From Alphaproteobacteria bacterium (lineage in GTDB: Bacteria; Pseudomonadota; Alphaproteobacteria; Micropepsales; Micropepsaceae), in assembly GCA_947473475.1 (NCBI GenBank), contig CANJBZ010000019.1, positions 1 to 64,000 on the forward strand: DNA of 64,000 nt. Direction: 5' to 3'. The translations under genes were made by a program, and so were the position numbers. Below the pieces are notes generated by a model. That model worked only from the letters and a program-made list of their open reading frames with translations. It had not been told where the DNA came from and made no database searches. Shown piece after piece: positions 25,098 through 34,276 of this stretch. How positions within the stretch are numbered: position 1 is the stretch's first letter; each line of letters begins with the position of its first letter.

Positions 25098-26093
25098 TCA
25101 CAGCCCGCGCCTGTGCGCGATGCCGGCGGCCATGCGGATGGCGGCGGTCATGCTCGCCTCGTTGGCGATGCCTTTGCCGGCGATGCCGAGCGCTGTGCCG
25201 TGATCGGGCGAGGTGCGAACGATCGGCAGACCGAGCGTGACGTTCACGCCCGTCCAGAAGGCCAGCGTCTTGATCGGGATAAGCGCCTGATCGTGATACA
25301 TGCACAGGACCGCGTCATAGGTCCGGCGCGCCTCGTCGTGGAAGAGGGCATCCGCCGATAACGGCCCGAGCACGGTGGCGCCGGCCTCGCGCAACATTGC
25401 TGCCGCCGGCGCGATAATGTCGGCATCTTCACGCCCGATCGTGCCTTCCTCGCCGGCGTGCGGGTTCAGTCCCGCAATCGCCAGCCGCGGGTTCAAGAGG
25501 CCGAAATCTTGCGCCAGCGCTTCCAGCACGACCGTTCCGGTGGCGGCGATCGCATCGGCGGTCAGCGCGGCGAACACGTCCTTCAAGGCGATATGGATGG
25601 TGAAGGGGACCACGCGCAGCGGCGGATCGATATCGGACGATGCGAGCATCATCACCGCCTGCTTGCGCCCCGTCAGCGCCGCCAGAAATTCGGTGTGTCC
25701 GGGAAAGCCGAATCCAGCCTCGGTCAGAACCGCCTTGTGGATCGGGGCCGTAACCAGGGCGGCGGCCTCGCCGGATTGGCAGGCCTGCACGCCGCGCTCG
25801 ATGGCGCTCGTAACCGCGGGGGCGTTGGCGGCATTGGGCTTGCCGGGTTCGCAGATGCTGTGTTGGCCCGTGTCGATGATTGCGCCGGCCAGGCTTGCGG
25901 GATTGAGCCCGCACTGCCGTGCGGTTTGCAGAAGGAAATCCCCGCTTCCGATGATCTTCAGCGCGCGACCGGCGACGGCGCCGTTCAGCGCGGCCCATGC
26001 CTTAAGGGTGACCTCCGGCCCTATGCCGGCCGGCTCACCTTGGCTGATGACGATCGGAAGCTTCGGGGCGGCTTCCTCACCGCGTTTCGACAA
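25098..26093 (-). CDS. pdxA: 4-hydroxythreonine-4-phosphate dehydrogenase
   Basis: NAD-dependent vitamin B6 precursor enzyme. The 331 residues include SQGEPAGIGPEVTLKAW, VTAPIHKAVLTEAGF with PGHTEFLA, GLNPHAGEEGTIG and YHDQALIPIKTL, the metal- and substrate-binding histidines of the family. Its start overlaps the end of surA by 17 bases. PdxH for a later step is at 10273. Confidence 0.95.
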   Translation of the reverse strand: MSKRGEEAAPKLPIVISQGEPAGIGPEVTLKAWAALNGAVAGRALKIIGSGDFLLQTARQCGLNPASLAGAIIDTGQHSICEPGKPNAANAPAVTSAIERGVQACQSGEAAALVTAPIHKAVLTEAGFGFPGHTEFLAALTGRKQAVMMLASSDIDPPLRVVPFTIHIALKDVFAALTADAIAATGTVVLEALAQDFGLLNPRLAIAGLNPHAGEEGTIGREDADIIAPAAAMLREAGATVLGPLSADALFHDEARRTYDAVLCMYHDQALIPIKTLAFWTGVNVTLGLPIVRTSPDHGTALGIAGKGIANEASMTAAIRMAAGIAHRRGL

Positions 26094-27528
26094 CGGCGTC
26101 CCGCCTCAAATCGCGCAAATAGCTTTTGGCGTACAGGCCCATCTGCTGCACGAAAAGCTGCTGTTGCAGCTCGGCCCGGCTCGGAAGCTCGAACGCCACC
26201 AGCTTCGGCGGGGCTTCATCGCAGCGCATGATGAGTTCGAGCCCGGCCGGCGAGAAGAACGGCTCAGCCGCTTCACCGGGGCCAGCCTTGGCCAGCGCAG
26301 CACGCAGATCCGGACTCAAGTCCTTGGGATTGGGCGTGCCCAGCTTGGTGTAGACCGTGCCTTGGAGCTGCATGGCGACAGCGGGCAGATCGCTGCACGC
26401 GCGCACCTGCATTTTAACGTTGTTGGCAAGCATCAAGGCGCGGTCTCTGATCGACGCATCCGCATTCGGCGGCAGCGGAATCAGCAAGCGGTCCAGGGGT
26501 ATCGCCGCATCGGCATCGCCGGCCGCGGCAGTCTTCGGCTCCTCGATTTTGGTCCCAATGGGCTCCCGGCGGTCGCGAAGCTGGAGAATATAATAGCCGC
26601 CCTCGGCCCGGATCGGCTTGGTGATCTGGCCGGGCCGGATGTCGGCCAGCGCGTGATCGAGATCGTCCGCAAGCTGGCCCTGTACGACCCAGCCAATGTC
26701 GCCGCCATCGGCCGCGGAGGGCGACTGGCTGAATTGGCCGGCAACGGTCTGGAAGGCGGCGCCCTGACCGATCTGCTGCGCGATCTGATCGATGCTGACC
26801 TTGATGGTGGTTTCATCCTCGGGCCGGTCGACCGCCACGAAGATTTCCGACACCAGGAATTGCGGCTTGTCGCCGCCCGCTTTGAGGCGGTTCAACACCT
26901 CGTCGACCTGCTGCTCGCTGACCTGGATGTCCGATCCGTACTTGGCCGACACAAGCTTTTGCCACGTCAATTGCGCGTTGATTTGCTGGCGGAAGGTTAC
27001 CCCCGTCACGCCCGCGCGCCCGATCGTTTCGAGAATTTTATCGACGGTCAGTTTGTTGTCTTCGGCGATGCTTTGCAGCGCTTTATCGACTTCGGCCTTC
27101 GACACGATGATTTTGTGCTTTTGCGCTTCCTTCAGTTCGAGCACTTCATCGACAAGCGAACGCAAGACCTGAGCGCGAATCTGGGTGAGGTTTTCCCGTG
27201 TCGTCCGCACCCCGGAGGTCGCCACAAACAGGGCGGTGCGCTGGTCGAGGTCATAATTGGAAATGACGAAATCGTTCACAATCGCGGCCACGCCGGTCGT
27301 GTTGCCCGTGATGATCACCTGCTCGCCAGGCTTGCCGGCGTCGGGTTCCGTTCCTGGGACGATAGGAGCGCCTGCCACCGGGGCTGCAGTCTGCGGAGCG
27401 GCTGCGGCGGGAGCCACGGCGGCAGCCGCGGGGTTACCCGGCGCAGGGGCGCCGGCGTCCTGAGCCACGGCGGCCATCGGCCCAAAGGCCACGGACGCCA
27501 AACATAGGGTCCGCAATAGCGAATTCAT
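26077..27528 (-). CDS. surA: Periplasmic chaperone / peptidyl-prolyl isomerase SurA
   Basis: Escorts outer-membrane proteins, including LptD, through the periplasm. 483 residues: signal peptide (MNSLLRTLCLASVAFGPMA, cut near 23), a 45-residue Ala/Pro linker (24-70) not found in Escherichia coli, the SurA N-domain (about 71-215) and one parvulin domain (about 222-322, with FLVSEIFV, ADGGDIGWV and GYYILQLRDR). Escherichia coli has two parvulin domains. Start 27528 gives the signal; 27549 is possible. Confidence 0.88.
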   Translation of the reverse strand: MNSLLRTLCLASVAFGPMAAVAQDAGAPAPGNPAAAAVAPAAAAPQTAAPVAGAPIVPGTEPDAGKPGEQVIITGNTTGVAAIVNDFVISNYDLDQRTALFVATSGVRTTRENLTQIRAQVLRSLVDEVLELKEAQKHKIIVSKAEVDKALQSIAEDNKLTVDKILETIGRAGVTGVTFRQQINAQLTWQKLVSAKYGSDIQVSEQQVDEVLNRLKAGGDKPQFLVSEIFVAVDRPEDETTIKVSIDQIAQQIGQGAAFQTVAGQFSQSPSAADGGDIGWVVQGQLADDLDHALADIRPGQITKPIRAEGGYYILQLRDRREPIGTKIEEPKTAAAGDADAAIPLDRLLIPLPPNADASIRDRALMLANNVKMQVRACSDLPAVAMQLQGTVYTKLGTPNPKDLSPDLRAALAKAGPGEAAEPFFSPAGLELIMRCDEAPPKLVAFELPSRAELQQQLFVQQMGLYAKSYLRDLRRDAVVETR

Positions 27529-27677
27529 GCGATACGACACGGGCATCATCTCCGGCTACATGGCAATCGTGCGCCTGCATTTGCTTGCGCTCGATCAAGG
27601 CCCCGCTCATCCCCATAGGCGCGGAAATCTACGCTTTTTGACCGGCGCTTCAAGGGTTTGCGGGAATCATCCTCAAT

Positions 27678-29855
27678 TTAACCGCCAGTATAGCCCGTTT
27701 TCAGGCCAATCCGGAAAATCACGGATGAGGCGGGCTTCAGGTTCAGCGTCGCGGTATTGCGGCGGTGGAACCCCAGCGAGGCGACAAAGCATTCATCGTC
27801 ATAGGTAATTCCGATACTGCTCTCCAGCATTTGACCGGTGGCGAGATCGCGCCGCGCATCGCCGAAAATGCCCCAATTGCGGTACACCAAAAGCGTCGTG
27901 TTCAGGTTGATCTGTTCCTGCTCGCCCAAGGTCGGATCGGCGGCGCTCTGCGGCAGCTTCACATAACTGAGATTCACCAGCGAGCGGCCGAACTTAGCGC
28001 GCAGATAGACTTCGTTGCGGCGAATGGTGCCGTCGTCGGGATCGATATTGAACTGGTGCGTCAGGGAAATATTGGGAAATTCGACCTTGAACTGGCCGAC
28101 GAGGTCGGAGCTGTCGTTGTTCAGGCGCAAGCCTGTCGGCAGCGATGAGTCGGTGGTGTAGCGGAACTGCTCGCCGAAGGTGGCTTCAACCGAACCATTG
28201 GGCATTAACGCCGTCGCCCGCACCCCCACATTGGACCGGGGTCCCCCTGTCCACAGGTCGAGCCCAGGCGAAGGATTGGGGCTGAACAGGTTTGTGACAT
28301 CGAACTCGAAGGCGGTGCTGTCCTCGTTAGGCAGTCCACGGGCATTGCCGCCGCCGGAGGCGACGATCATTTGGGCGATCGGCTCGATGACGAAGTTTGT
28401 GTCGCGGAAGCTGGTTTCGCTGACAAAAGGGTACCGCCATTCCAGCATCGAATAGCCAAGCGCGCGGCCTATGGTCTCACTGTTCTTGGTGGCACTCGGC
28501 GCGGAGAAGGTAGCGTTCTCAAGATGGTAGACGTCGCCGCGGCCGAAGACTTCAAAGGTGATGATCTGGCCGTCATTGGTGGTGAAGGGACGGCGCCAGT
28601 CGGCGTCGATGGAACCGCGCAGCATGTCCGTGCCGACGTCACGGTTCATATACAGGGCGCTGGTATCGGCTCGCAGGCGGCCGCCGAAAACCTTGTCCTC
28701 GGGGATATAGTTGTATTCCAGCAGCGGCACGGCGACGGGTATCTGCGAGACCACGTCGCTGGCGCGCAGGCTCTGGAAAAAATATCCTGTCGCGCCGAAG
28801 CGGCTGCGCCCTTGGATATTGTCGGCGAAGACGTCGCTGGTGAGCCGGTCGAGATAGGAAAGCTCATAGCGCTTCAAATAGGTCTTGTTCGAGGCGAGCT
28901 GAACGTCGAAACCGGCGCGCCAATTGTCGTTGAGCGGTATGCGCGCGGAGCCGAACAGGCTGCTCATCCACGCGCTTTCGCCTGAGCTTCGGGCGTTACC
29001 GTCATATCCCACCGTGCCCTGCAGCCAAAGGCCGCCCGCGCCCCAGCGCTCGCGGTACTCGGCCTGCATGACCGTGCCGCCTTGCGTGGTGATGAAGGGA
29101 TCGAGCGTCAGGTCGCGCGATGGCGAGAGCGACAGGTAATAGGGAATTTTGATGAAGCTGCCGATCGAGCCGATGGTGCCGACATCCGGCAGCAGAAAGC
29201 CGCTTTTGTGCGTGATGGTCGGGTCGGCTTGCGAGAAGAAGGGCAGGAACAACAGGGGGACGCCCAGAAATTCGAAGGCGGCGTCCTCGAAGTAGATTTC
29301 CTTTTCCATCTGATCGTGAATGACGCGCGCGGCGCGAATCTGCCACAGGGGCATGCGCTCGCCATCTTCCTGGCACAGGGTGCAGGGCGTGAACACGGCG
29401 CCACGGGCGATGGTGAAGCGGCCTTCGCGCCGTTCGCCTGAGGAGGCGGCCAGCCGTCCTGTTTTGCCAATGAGCGCGGCGAACCCTTGCAGCGCGCCCT
29501 CGCGCAAACCCTCCCGAAGTTCGACCTGATCGGCGAATGCGACATTGCCGGTTCCGTCCTGCAACGAGACGTTGCCGTTCGCCGTGACGGAATCGCTGTT
29601 CTCGTTGTAGGTGACGCGGTCGGCGAGCAGCGTGCGCGTCTGGTCGGCGATTTCGACATGACCTTCGGCGGTCACAAGCCCGGTGTCGGAATCATAGGTG
29701 ACCGTGTCAGCCTGCAGCAAAACACGGGTTGGCTGCCCGGTTTGCGCCTGCGCGAAACCAAGCCCCATGGCCGAGCCAAGCGCAGCCGCGACGGTCAAAG
29801 TGACCACCGTGCGCGCTTCCCGAAGAATTCCCCGCTTATGCCCCCGCTTGTTCAA
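27678..29855 (-). CDS. lptD: LPS-assembly protein LptD
   Basis: Outer-membrane gate for lipopolysaccharide. 725 residues: signal peptide (cut near AQAQ, about 38), OstA-like N-domain (VLLQADTVTYDSDTGLVTAEG onward) that continues the periplasmic bridge, and the large beta-barrel (about 230-725) with GIFGDARRDLATGQ and an ending in ...RIGLKTGYTGG. Cysteines in FTPCTLCQEDGE may form part of the disulfides. Upstream of surA and downstream of lptG on the same strand, overlapping lptG by four bases. Confidence 0.92.
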   Translation of the reverse strand: MNKRGHKRGILREARTVVTLTVAAALGSAMGLGFAQAQTGQPTRVLLQADTVTYDSDTGLVTAEGHVEIADQTRTLLADRVTYNENSDSVTANGNVSLQDGTGNVAFADQVELREGLREGALQGFAALIGKTGRLAASSGERREGRFTIARGAVFTPCTLCQEDGERMPLWQIRAARVIHDQMEKEIYFEDAAFEFLGVPLLFLPFFSQADPTITHKSGFLLPDVGTIGSIGSFIKIPYYLSLSPSRDLTLDPFITTQGGTVMQAEYRERWGAGGLWLQGTVGYDGNARSSGESAWMSSLFGSARIPLNDNWRAGFDVQLASNKTYLKRYELSYLDRLTSDVFADNIQGRSRFGATGYFFQSLRASDVVSQIPVAVPLLEYNYIPEDKVFGGRLRADTSALYMNRDVGTDMLRGSIDADWRRPFTTNDGQIITFEVFGRGDVYHLENATFSAPSATKNSETIGRALGYSMLEWRYPFVSETSFRDTNFVIEPIAQMIVASGGGNARGLPNEDSTAFEFDVTNLFSPNPSPGLDLWTGGPRSNVGVRATALMPNGSVEATFGEQFRYTTDSSLPTGLRLNNDSSDLVGQFKVEFPNISLTHQFNIDPDDGTIRRNEVYLRAKFGRSLVNLSYVKLPQSAADPTLGEQEQINLNTTLLVYRNWGIFGDARRDLATGQMLESSIGITYDDECFVASLGFHRRNTATLNLKPASSVIFRIGLKTGYTGG

Positions 29856-30943
29856 CCGTCTTCCTCGTGAAAAAGCAGCGTCATCCCAAGAAGCGAGGCC
29901 GCGGCGGCAGGCGCCAAAGCGGCCAGCGGCGTGGGCACGATGCCGGATTGCCCAAGCGCGCGCGTAACGTCACCAAGAAAGTACACGCCGAATCCGGAGA
30001 GCACTGCCGCCAGGATCAATTGCGGCATACCGCCGAGCCGCGCAAGGCGGAGAGAAAAGCTGGCGGCCATAATTACCATCGCCGAAAACAAGAGCGGCAG
30101 CGCCAGCAGCGAATACCAATACAGACGGTGCCGCAAAGCAGAGAACCCGGCCCCTTCCGCATTCGAAATAAAGCGCGGCAGTTCCCAGAACGAAATCGTG
30201 TCCGGGGACGCGAAGCTCTCCTGGATTTGCGATGGCGTCAGTTCGGTGGGCAGATCGTACACGTCGCGATGCGCAGGTAGACCGTCAGCGCCGCTCACCC
30301 AGGCGTTGGTGAGATGCCAGTGTCCCGCTTGAAGATCGGCTGAGGCTGCGTCGATGCGTCCGGCATAGCGATCCTGCCCCTGATAGAGGAACACGATCAC
30401 CTCTTCGAGGTGGACGCCCTGATCGGCGACGCGCAGTGCGTGAATCACGGATTGATGGTTGGCATCGCCTTGCCGCATCCACAGTCCGGTCGATGACACC
30501 GCGAGCTGCGAAGCCTGACCGTGGATGTAGCGCGCTTCCAGCCGCGTGTACTGGGACAGGAAGGCAGACGCCATCGGGTTGAACAGCGTCATCGTCAGAA
30601 TGCCCAGAACGATCGCCACGGCGAGCGGCGGCGTCAGGAACTGCCATGCGGAGACCCCTGCCGCGCGCGTCGCCACCAATTCAAGGTTGCGCGACAGACG
30701 CGAGAAGCAGAACACCGCGCCCAGCAGCACGGCAAAAGGCATGATCTTTTGCGCGACGTCCGGAAGCTTCAACAGGCTCATGCTGATAACCACCTCCGGC
30801 GGTATGCCGCGTTCGGTCGTGCGGCTGAACAGGTCAGCCAGGTCTATGGACAGGGCCAACGCCGAAAACGCGGCAAACACAATGAGCACGGACAGCGCGA
30901 ACCGTTTGGCAAGATAGGCCATCAACGTCAGGGACCAGGTCAC
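29852..30943 (-). CDS. lptG: LPS export ABC transporter permease LptG
   Basis: Inner-membrane permease that, with LptF and the ATPase LptB, drives LPS out of the membrane. 363 residues: membrane segments near the N-terminus ([21 protein letters not shown]), a periplasmic domain in the middle and three segments at the end. GTG start overlaps the lptF stop (GTGA), which is why 30943 is chosen. LptB and LptC are not in the window. Confidence 0.92.
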   Translation of the reverse strand: MTWSLTLMAYLAKRFALSVLIVFAAFSALALSIDLADLFSRTTERGIPPEVVISMSLLKLPDVAQKIMPFAVLLGAVFCFSRLSRNLELVATRAAGVSAWQFLTPPLAVAIVLGILTMTLFNPMASAFLSQYTRLEARYIHGQASQLAVSSTGLWMRQGDANHQSVIHALRVADQGVHLEEVIVFLYQGQDRYAGRIDAASADLQAGHWHLTNAWVSGADGLPAHRDVYDLPTELTPSQIQESFASPDTISFWELPRFISNAEGAGFSALRHRLYWYSLLALPLLFSAMVIMAASFSLRLARLGGMPQLILAAVLSGFGVYFLGDVTRALGQSGIVPTPLAALAPAAAASLLGMTLLFHEEDG

Positions 30944-32076
30944 GCGGGCTCTCCGGTGGGTGCGCGGAACATCCGGCGCACACTTTCGGGGATCACGGGA
31001 ATATCGGCCAGCGCCACCGCGGCCAGCGCCGCCGCCGAGAGCGGCAGGAGATACAGCAGCACCGAAAGCTCCGGGCTGCGCGCGGCCAGTCCCTGCGCTG
31101 CATATCCTACAAGGCGCAAAGTGGCCCCCAGCAGTGCCGCGCCGGAAAGACGCAACGCGTAGCTTACCCGGGCCATGCGGCCCTTTGTGGTTGCGGCGAG
31201 CGCGATCAGCGCGAAGGCGAGGCAGTACAACGGCGAAGACAGCCGGTTGTGCCCCTCGGCGATGTAAACCCCGCGCCGCACGGATTGGGACGCAACCTCC
31301 GGCGGAGGATTGAGCAGTTCGGAAAGGTACCGTTCGCTGGTGTCGCGGTCGGTCGCGCGTTGCGGGCCGGCATATTGATCCAGGTCGAATACGTAACGTT
31401 CGAAGTTCAGCACGGACAGCCGCGCGCCGCCGGCCTCCCCCTGTTCGATATTGCCGTTCTGCATGATCAGGCGTGCGCCCTCTTGCGTCTGGGCGAGAAC
31501 ACCGGCTTCCGCAAGGTAGGTGAGGGGGCGCTTCGGGTCGCGATTGTCGTGCACCAATATGCCGCGGATTTCGCCCCCCGGGGCAAGCTCGCGGATGAAG
31601 ACGGTCAGCCCTTCGGTGGGCGTCGTGAAAGCACCTTCGCGCAGGATGGCCGCACCAATATCGGCGCGGATGTCGAAGACTTTGTCCTTCATCGTGCGCT
31701 GTCCGAGCGGCATCAGATAAAGGCCGCACGCATAGGCAAGCGCCATGACCAGGCCGGCGGCGGCGATCACGGGCAAAGCGAGCTGAAACCGGCTGATGCC
31801 GGCGGACCACATCACCACCAGCTCGCTGTCATTGTTCAGCTTGTTCAGCGCGTAAAGCGCCGCGCCGAAGAAAGCGATGGGCGCAATGATGACCAGCAGG
31901 CTGGGGAGGATCAGCGTGGTCAGATAAAGGAAAATTCCGGCGGACTGGCCGCGGTTGATGACCAGATCCAGCATGCGCAGCGATTGCGTCATCCAGACCA
32001 CGAGCGTCAGGACAAGCGTGAACAGCAGGAACGGCCCGGTGATCTGCCGCATGATGTAGAAGAAAAGCTTCCGCAT
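30940..32076 (-). CDS. lptF: LPS export ABC transporter permease LptF
   Basis: Partner of LptG. The 378 residues begin [20 protein letters not shown] with the typical first segment, carry [16 protein letters not shown] and [18 protein letters not shown] in the middle, and have three membrane segments near the C-terminus. First gene of lptF-lptG-lptD-surA-pdxA-rsmA, divergent from pepA with 111 bases between. Confidence 0.92.
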   Translation of the reverse strand: MRKLFFYIMRQITGPFLLFTLVLTLVVWMTQSLRMLDLVINRGQSAGIFLYLTTLILPSLLVIIAPIAFFGAALYALNKLNNDSELVVMWSAGISRFQLALPVIAAAGLVMALAYACGLYLMPLGQRTMKDKVFDIRADIGAAILREGAFTTPTEGLTVFIRELAPGGEIRGILVHDNRDPKRPLTYLAEAGVLAQTQEGARLIMQNGNIEQGEAGGARLSVLNFERYVFDLDQYAGPQRATDRDTSERYLSELLNPPPEVASQSVRRGVYIAEGHNRLSSPLYCLAFALIALAATTKGRMARVSYALRLSGAALLGATLRLVGYAAQGLAARSPELSVLLYLLPLSAAALAAVALADIPVIPESVRRMFRAPTGEPA

Positions 32077-32187
32077 GGAGATTCAGGTACCAGAAAATGC
32101 CCGCAAGGTATCCGAAAAAATGCCCAGTTCCCGCCTCTGCGCGTATCTGATACCTCATCCCTCGATACCTTGCCTGGAGCATATCCT

Positions 32188-33684
32188 TTGGACATTTCCT
32201 TTTCGACGCCCGGCGCCATCGGTCCCGGAGCACTCGTGGTTGGTGTTCTGGACGGAGGCGTTCTGACGGAGGCCGCCGAGCGCGCCGACAAAGCGGCCGG
32301 TGGCGCGATCAAACGCGCGCTTTCGATCGGCCGCTTCAAAGGCCAAGGCGGACAAAGCCTGGATATCGTGGCCCCGGCGGGTGTGAAGGCATCGCGGATT
32401 GTTCTGGCCGGGCTGGGCAAGCCGGAAAATTTCGATGGGGCCGCGGCAGAGCGGCTGGCCGCTACAACGCTCGGTCGCCTGCTCGCCAGCGGCGAAGAAA
32501 CGGTGACGTTGGCGATCGATGCGCCGAAAAAGGGCAAGATCGGCGCTGCGGACGTCGCCGCGCATCTGGCGCTGGGCGCGATGCTGCGCAGCTACCGCTT
32601 CGATCATTACCGCAAGGTGAAAGACGACGAAAAGCCGACGGTCAAAAAGGTGATCGTCGCGACGCCTGAAGCGGCGGCGGCGAAAAAGGCTTGGGCTGGA
32701 ATGGCAGCCGTAGCGGACGGCATCTTCCTCGCCCGCGATCTGGTGAACGAGCCGCCGAATGTTCTGTATCCGGAGGAATTCGCCAAGCGGACGCAAAGCC
32801 TGAAGAAGCTCGGCGTCAAAGTAGAAGTTCTCGACGTTCCGGCGATGCGCAAGCTCGGCATGAACACGCTGCTCGGTGTCGGGCAGGGCAGCACCCGCGA
32901 TTCCCGCATGGTCGTCATGCGGTGGAACGGTAGCAAAGGCAAAGAGGCGCCGCTGGCGTTCATCGGCAAAGGCGTCTGCTTCGACTCCGGTGGTCTGTCC
33001 CTTAAGCCTGCCGGTTCGATGATGGGCATGAAAGGCGATATGGCCGGCGCGGCTGCTGTGGTTGGTCTCATGCACGCGCTGGCCAAACGCAAAGCACGGG
33101 TGAATGTGGTGGGCCTGATCGGTCTTGTCGAAAACATGCCCGACGGCAACGCGCAGCGCCCCAACGATATCGTGCGCACCATGTCCGGGCAGACGATTGA
33201 AATTCTCAACACCGATGCGGAAGGCCGCCTCGTGCTGGCCGACGTGCTCTGGTACGCGCAGGACCGTTTCAAGCCGCGCTTCATGGTCAATCTCGCGACG
33301 TTGACCGGCGCAATCTTGGTGGCGCTGGGCGCGGAGAATGCAGGTCTTTTCAGCAACAATGACGAATTGTCCGAACGGCTGACGAAAGCAGGGCTTGCCG
33401 AAGGCGAGCCCGTATGGCGGCTGCCCCTTGGCGATGGTTACGACCGTTTGGTGCGGTCGAAGATCGCCGATATGAAAAACATCGGCGGACCGCATGCGGG
33501 ATCCATTACCGCCGCGCAGATCTTGCAGAAATTCGTCAACAAGGTGCCCTGGGCGCATCTGGATATCGCCGGCGTCGCCTGGCAGGACGGCGAACACAAA
33601 CCGCTTATCCCATCATGGGGCACCGGCTGGGGCGTGCGCGCGCTCAATCGTCTGGTTACGGATTATTACGAAGGGAAAGGGTGA
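32188..33684 (+). CDS. pepA: Leucyl aminopeptidase (M17)
   Basis: Cytosolic two-metal aminopeptidase. 498 residues: N-domain (1-160) and the M17 catalytic domain with [17 protein letters not shown] and the signature [12 protein letters not shown], whose Asp and Glu bind the metals, plus [11 protein letters not shown] start at 32188 lies eight bases after GGAG; upstream in-frame sequence overlaps lptF and is rejected. Its stop codon is the first part of the family-E repeat. Confidence 0.93.
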   Translation: MDISFSTPGAIGPGALVVGVLDGGVLTEAAERADKAAGGAIKRALSIGRFKGQGGQSLDIVAPAGVKASRIVLAGLGKPENFDGAAAERLAATTLGRLLASGEETVTLAIDAPKKGKIGAADVAAHLALGAMLRSYRFDHYRKVKDDEKPTVKKVIVATPEAAAAKKAWAGMAAVADGIFLARDLVNEPPNVLYPEEFAKRTQSLKKLGVKVEVLDVPAMRKLGMNTLLGVGQGSTRDSRMVVMRWNGSKGKEAPLAFIGKGVCFDSGGLSLKPAGSMMGMKGDMAGAAAVVGLMHALAKRKARVNVVGLIGLVENMPDGNAQRPNDIVRTMSGQTIEILNTDAEGRLVLADVLWYAQDRFKPRFMVNLATLTGAILVALGAENAGLFSNNDELSERLTKAGLAEGEPVWRLPLGDGYDRLVRSKIADMKNIGGPHAGSITAAQILQKFVNKVPWAHLDIAGVAWQDGEHKPLIPSWGTGWGVRALNRLVTDYYEGKG

Positions 33685-33776
33685 GTAGTGAGTGGTGAAT
33701 GGTGAGTAGTGCGCTGCGGCGGCAGCTGGCTCCAATCCTCTATTCCCTATTCCCTATTCCCTACTCACTACTCGCA
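33681..33776. repeat. Family-E repeat of 7-base units in inverted arms
   Basis: The left arm (33681-33709) is four heptamers of the type GTGAGTA/GTGAGTG/GTGAATG. The right arm (33740-33774) is three exact CTATTCC units followed by CTACTCA and CTACTCG, i.e. the complement of TGAGTAG-like units. A 30-base core separates them. The stop codon of pepA falls in the first unit. A second copy is at 56500-56567. Confidence 0.75.
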
Positions 33777-33784
33777 CACTCGCC

Positions 33785-34249
33785 ATGTCCGAAGTCCTTT
33801 TCTACCATCTTGAACGGAGTGCGCTGGAAGACGTTTTGCCCGGCCTTCTGGAACGCACGCGTGAGCGGGACTGGCGTGCGGTCGTGCGCGTCGGCTCCGC
33901 AGAGCGGATGGAAACGCTGGACATGCATCTTTGGACCTATTCGGAGCAGAGCTTTCTTGCCCACGGAACCGCCGCCGAGGGCCATGCTTCGCGCCAGCCG
34001 ATTTACCTGACGATCGAGGATGAAAATCCAAACAGCGCGCAGGTGTTGTTCATGGTCGGGGGCGCGCAAGCTGCCGATTGGGGTGCGCCGTCGCTCATGG
34101 CGTTGGCGCGCATTGTGCTGATGTTCGATGGCCGGGAGGCTGAGGCTGTAGACTACGCGCGATCGGCTTGGCGGGACGCCAAGAAGGCCGGTCACGATGT
34201 GACCTATTGGAAGGAAAGCCCCAGCGGCAAATGGGAGAAACGGGGCTGA
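33785..34249 (+). CDS. holC: DNA polymerase III subunit chi
   Basis: A 154-residue chi subunit, which links the clamp-loader to single-strand-binding protein. EVLFYHLERSALEDVLPGLLE at the front, VGSAERMETLDMHLWTYSE and FLAHGT in the middle and the C-terminal YWKESPSGKWEKRG are family features. Follows pepA as in most alphaproteobacteria, here separated by the family-E repeat. Confidence 0.9.
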   Translation: MSEVLFYHLERSALEDVLPGLLERTRERDWRAVVRVGSAERMETLDMHLWTYSEQSFLAHGTAAEGHASRQPIYLTIEDENPNSAQVLFMVGGAQAADWGAPSLMALARIVLMFDGREAEAVDYARSAWRDAKKAGHDVTYWKESPSGKWEKRG

Positions 34250-34276
34250 GCCCGACAAGCGGCGGTGAAATGTACG

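Noticed and set aside
25375-27507. A 710-codon open frame on the plus strand
   Set aside because: It is antisense to pdxA and surA, has no family features and arises from GC-rich codon bias.
31249-32187. Long in-frame extension upstream of pepA
   Set aside because: It overlaps lptF on the other strand; the M17 family N-terminus begins at the TTG at 32188 with a ribosome-binding site.
33681-33776. Possible CRISPR-like array
   Set aside because: Units are 7 bases with no spacers and the arms are inverted; no cas genes are present.
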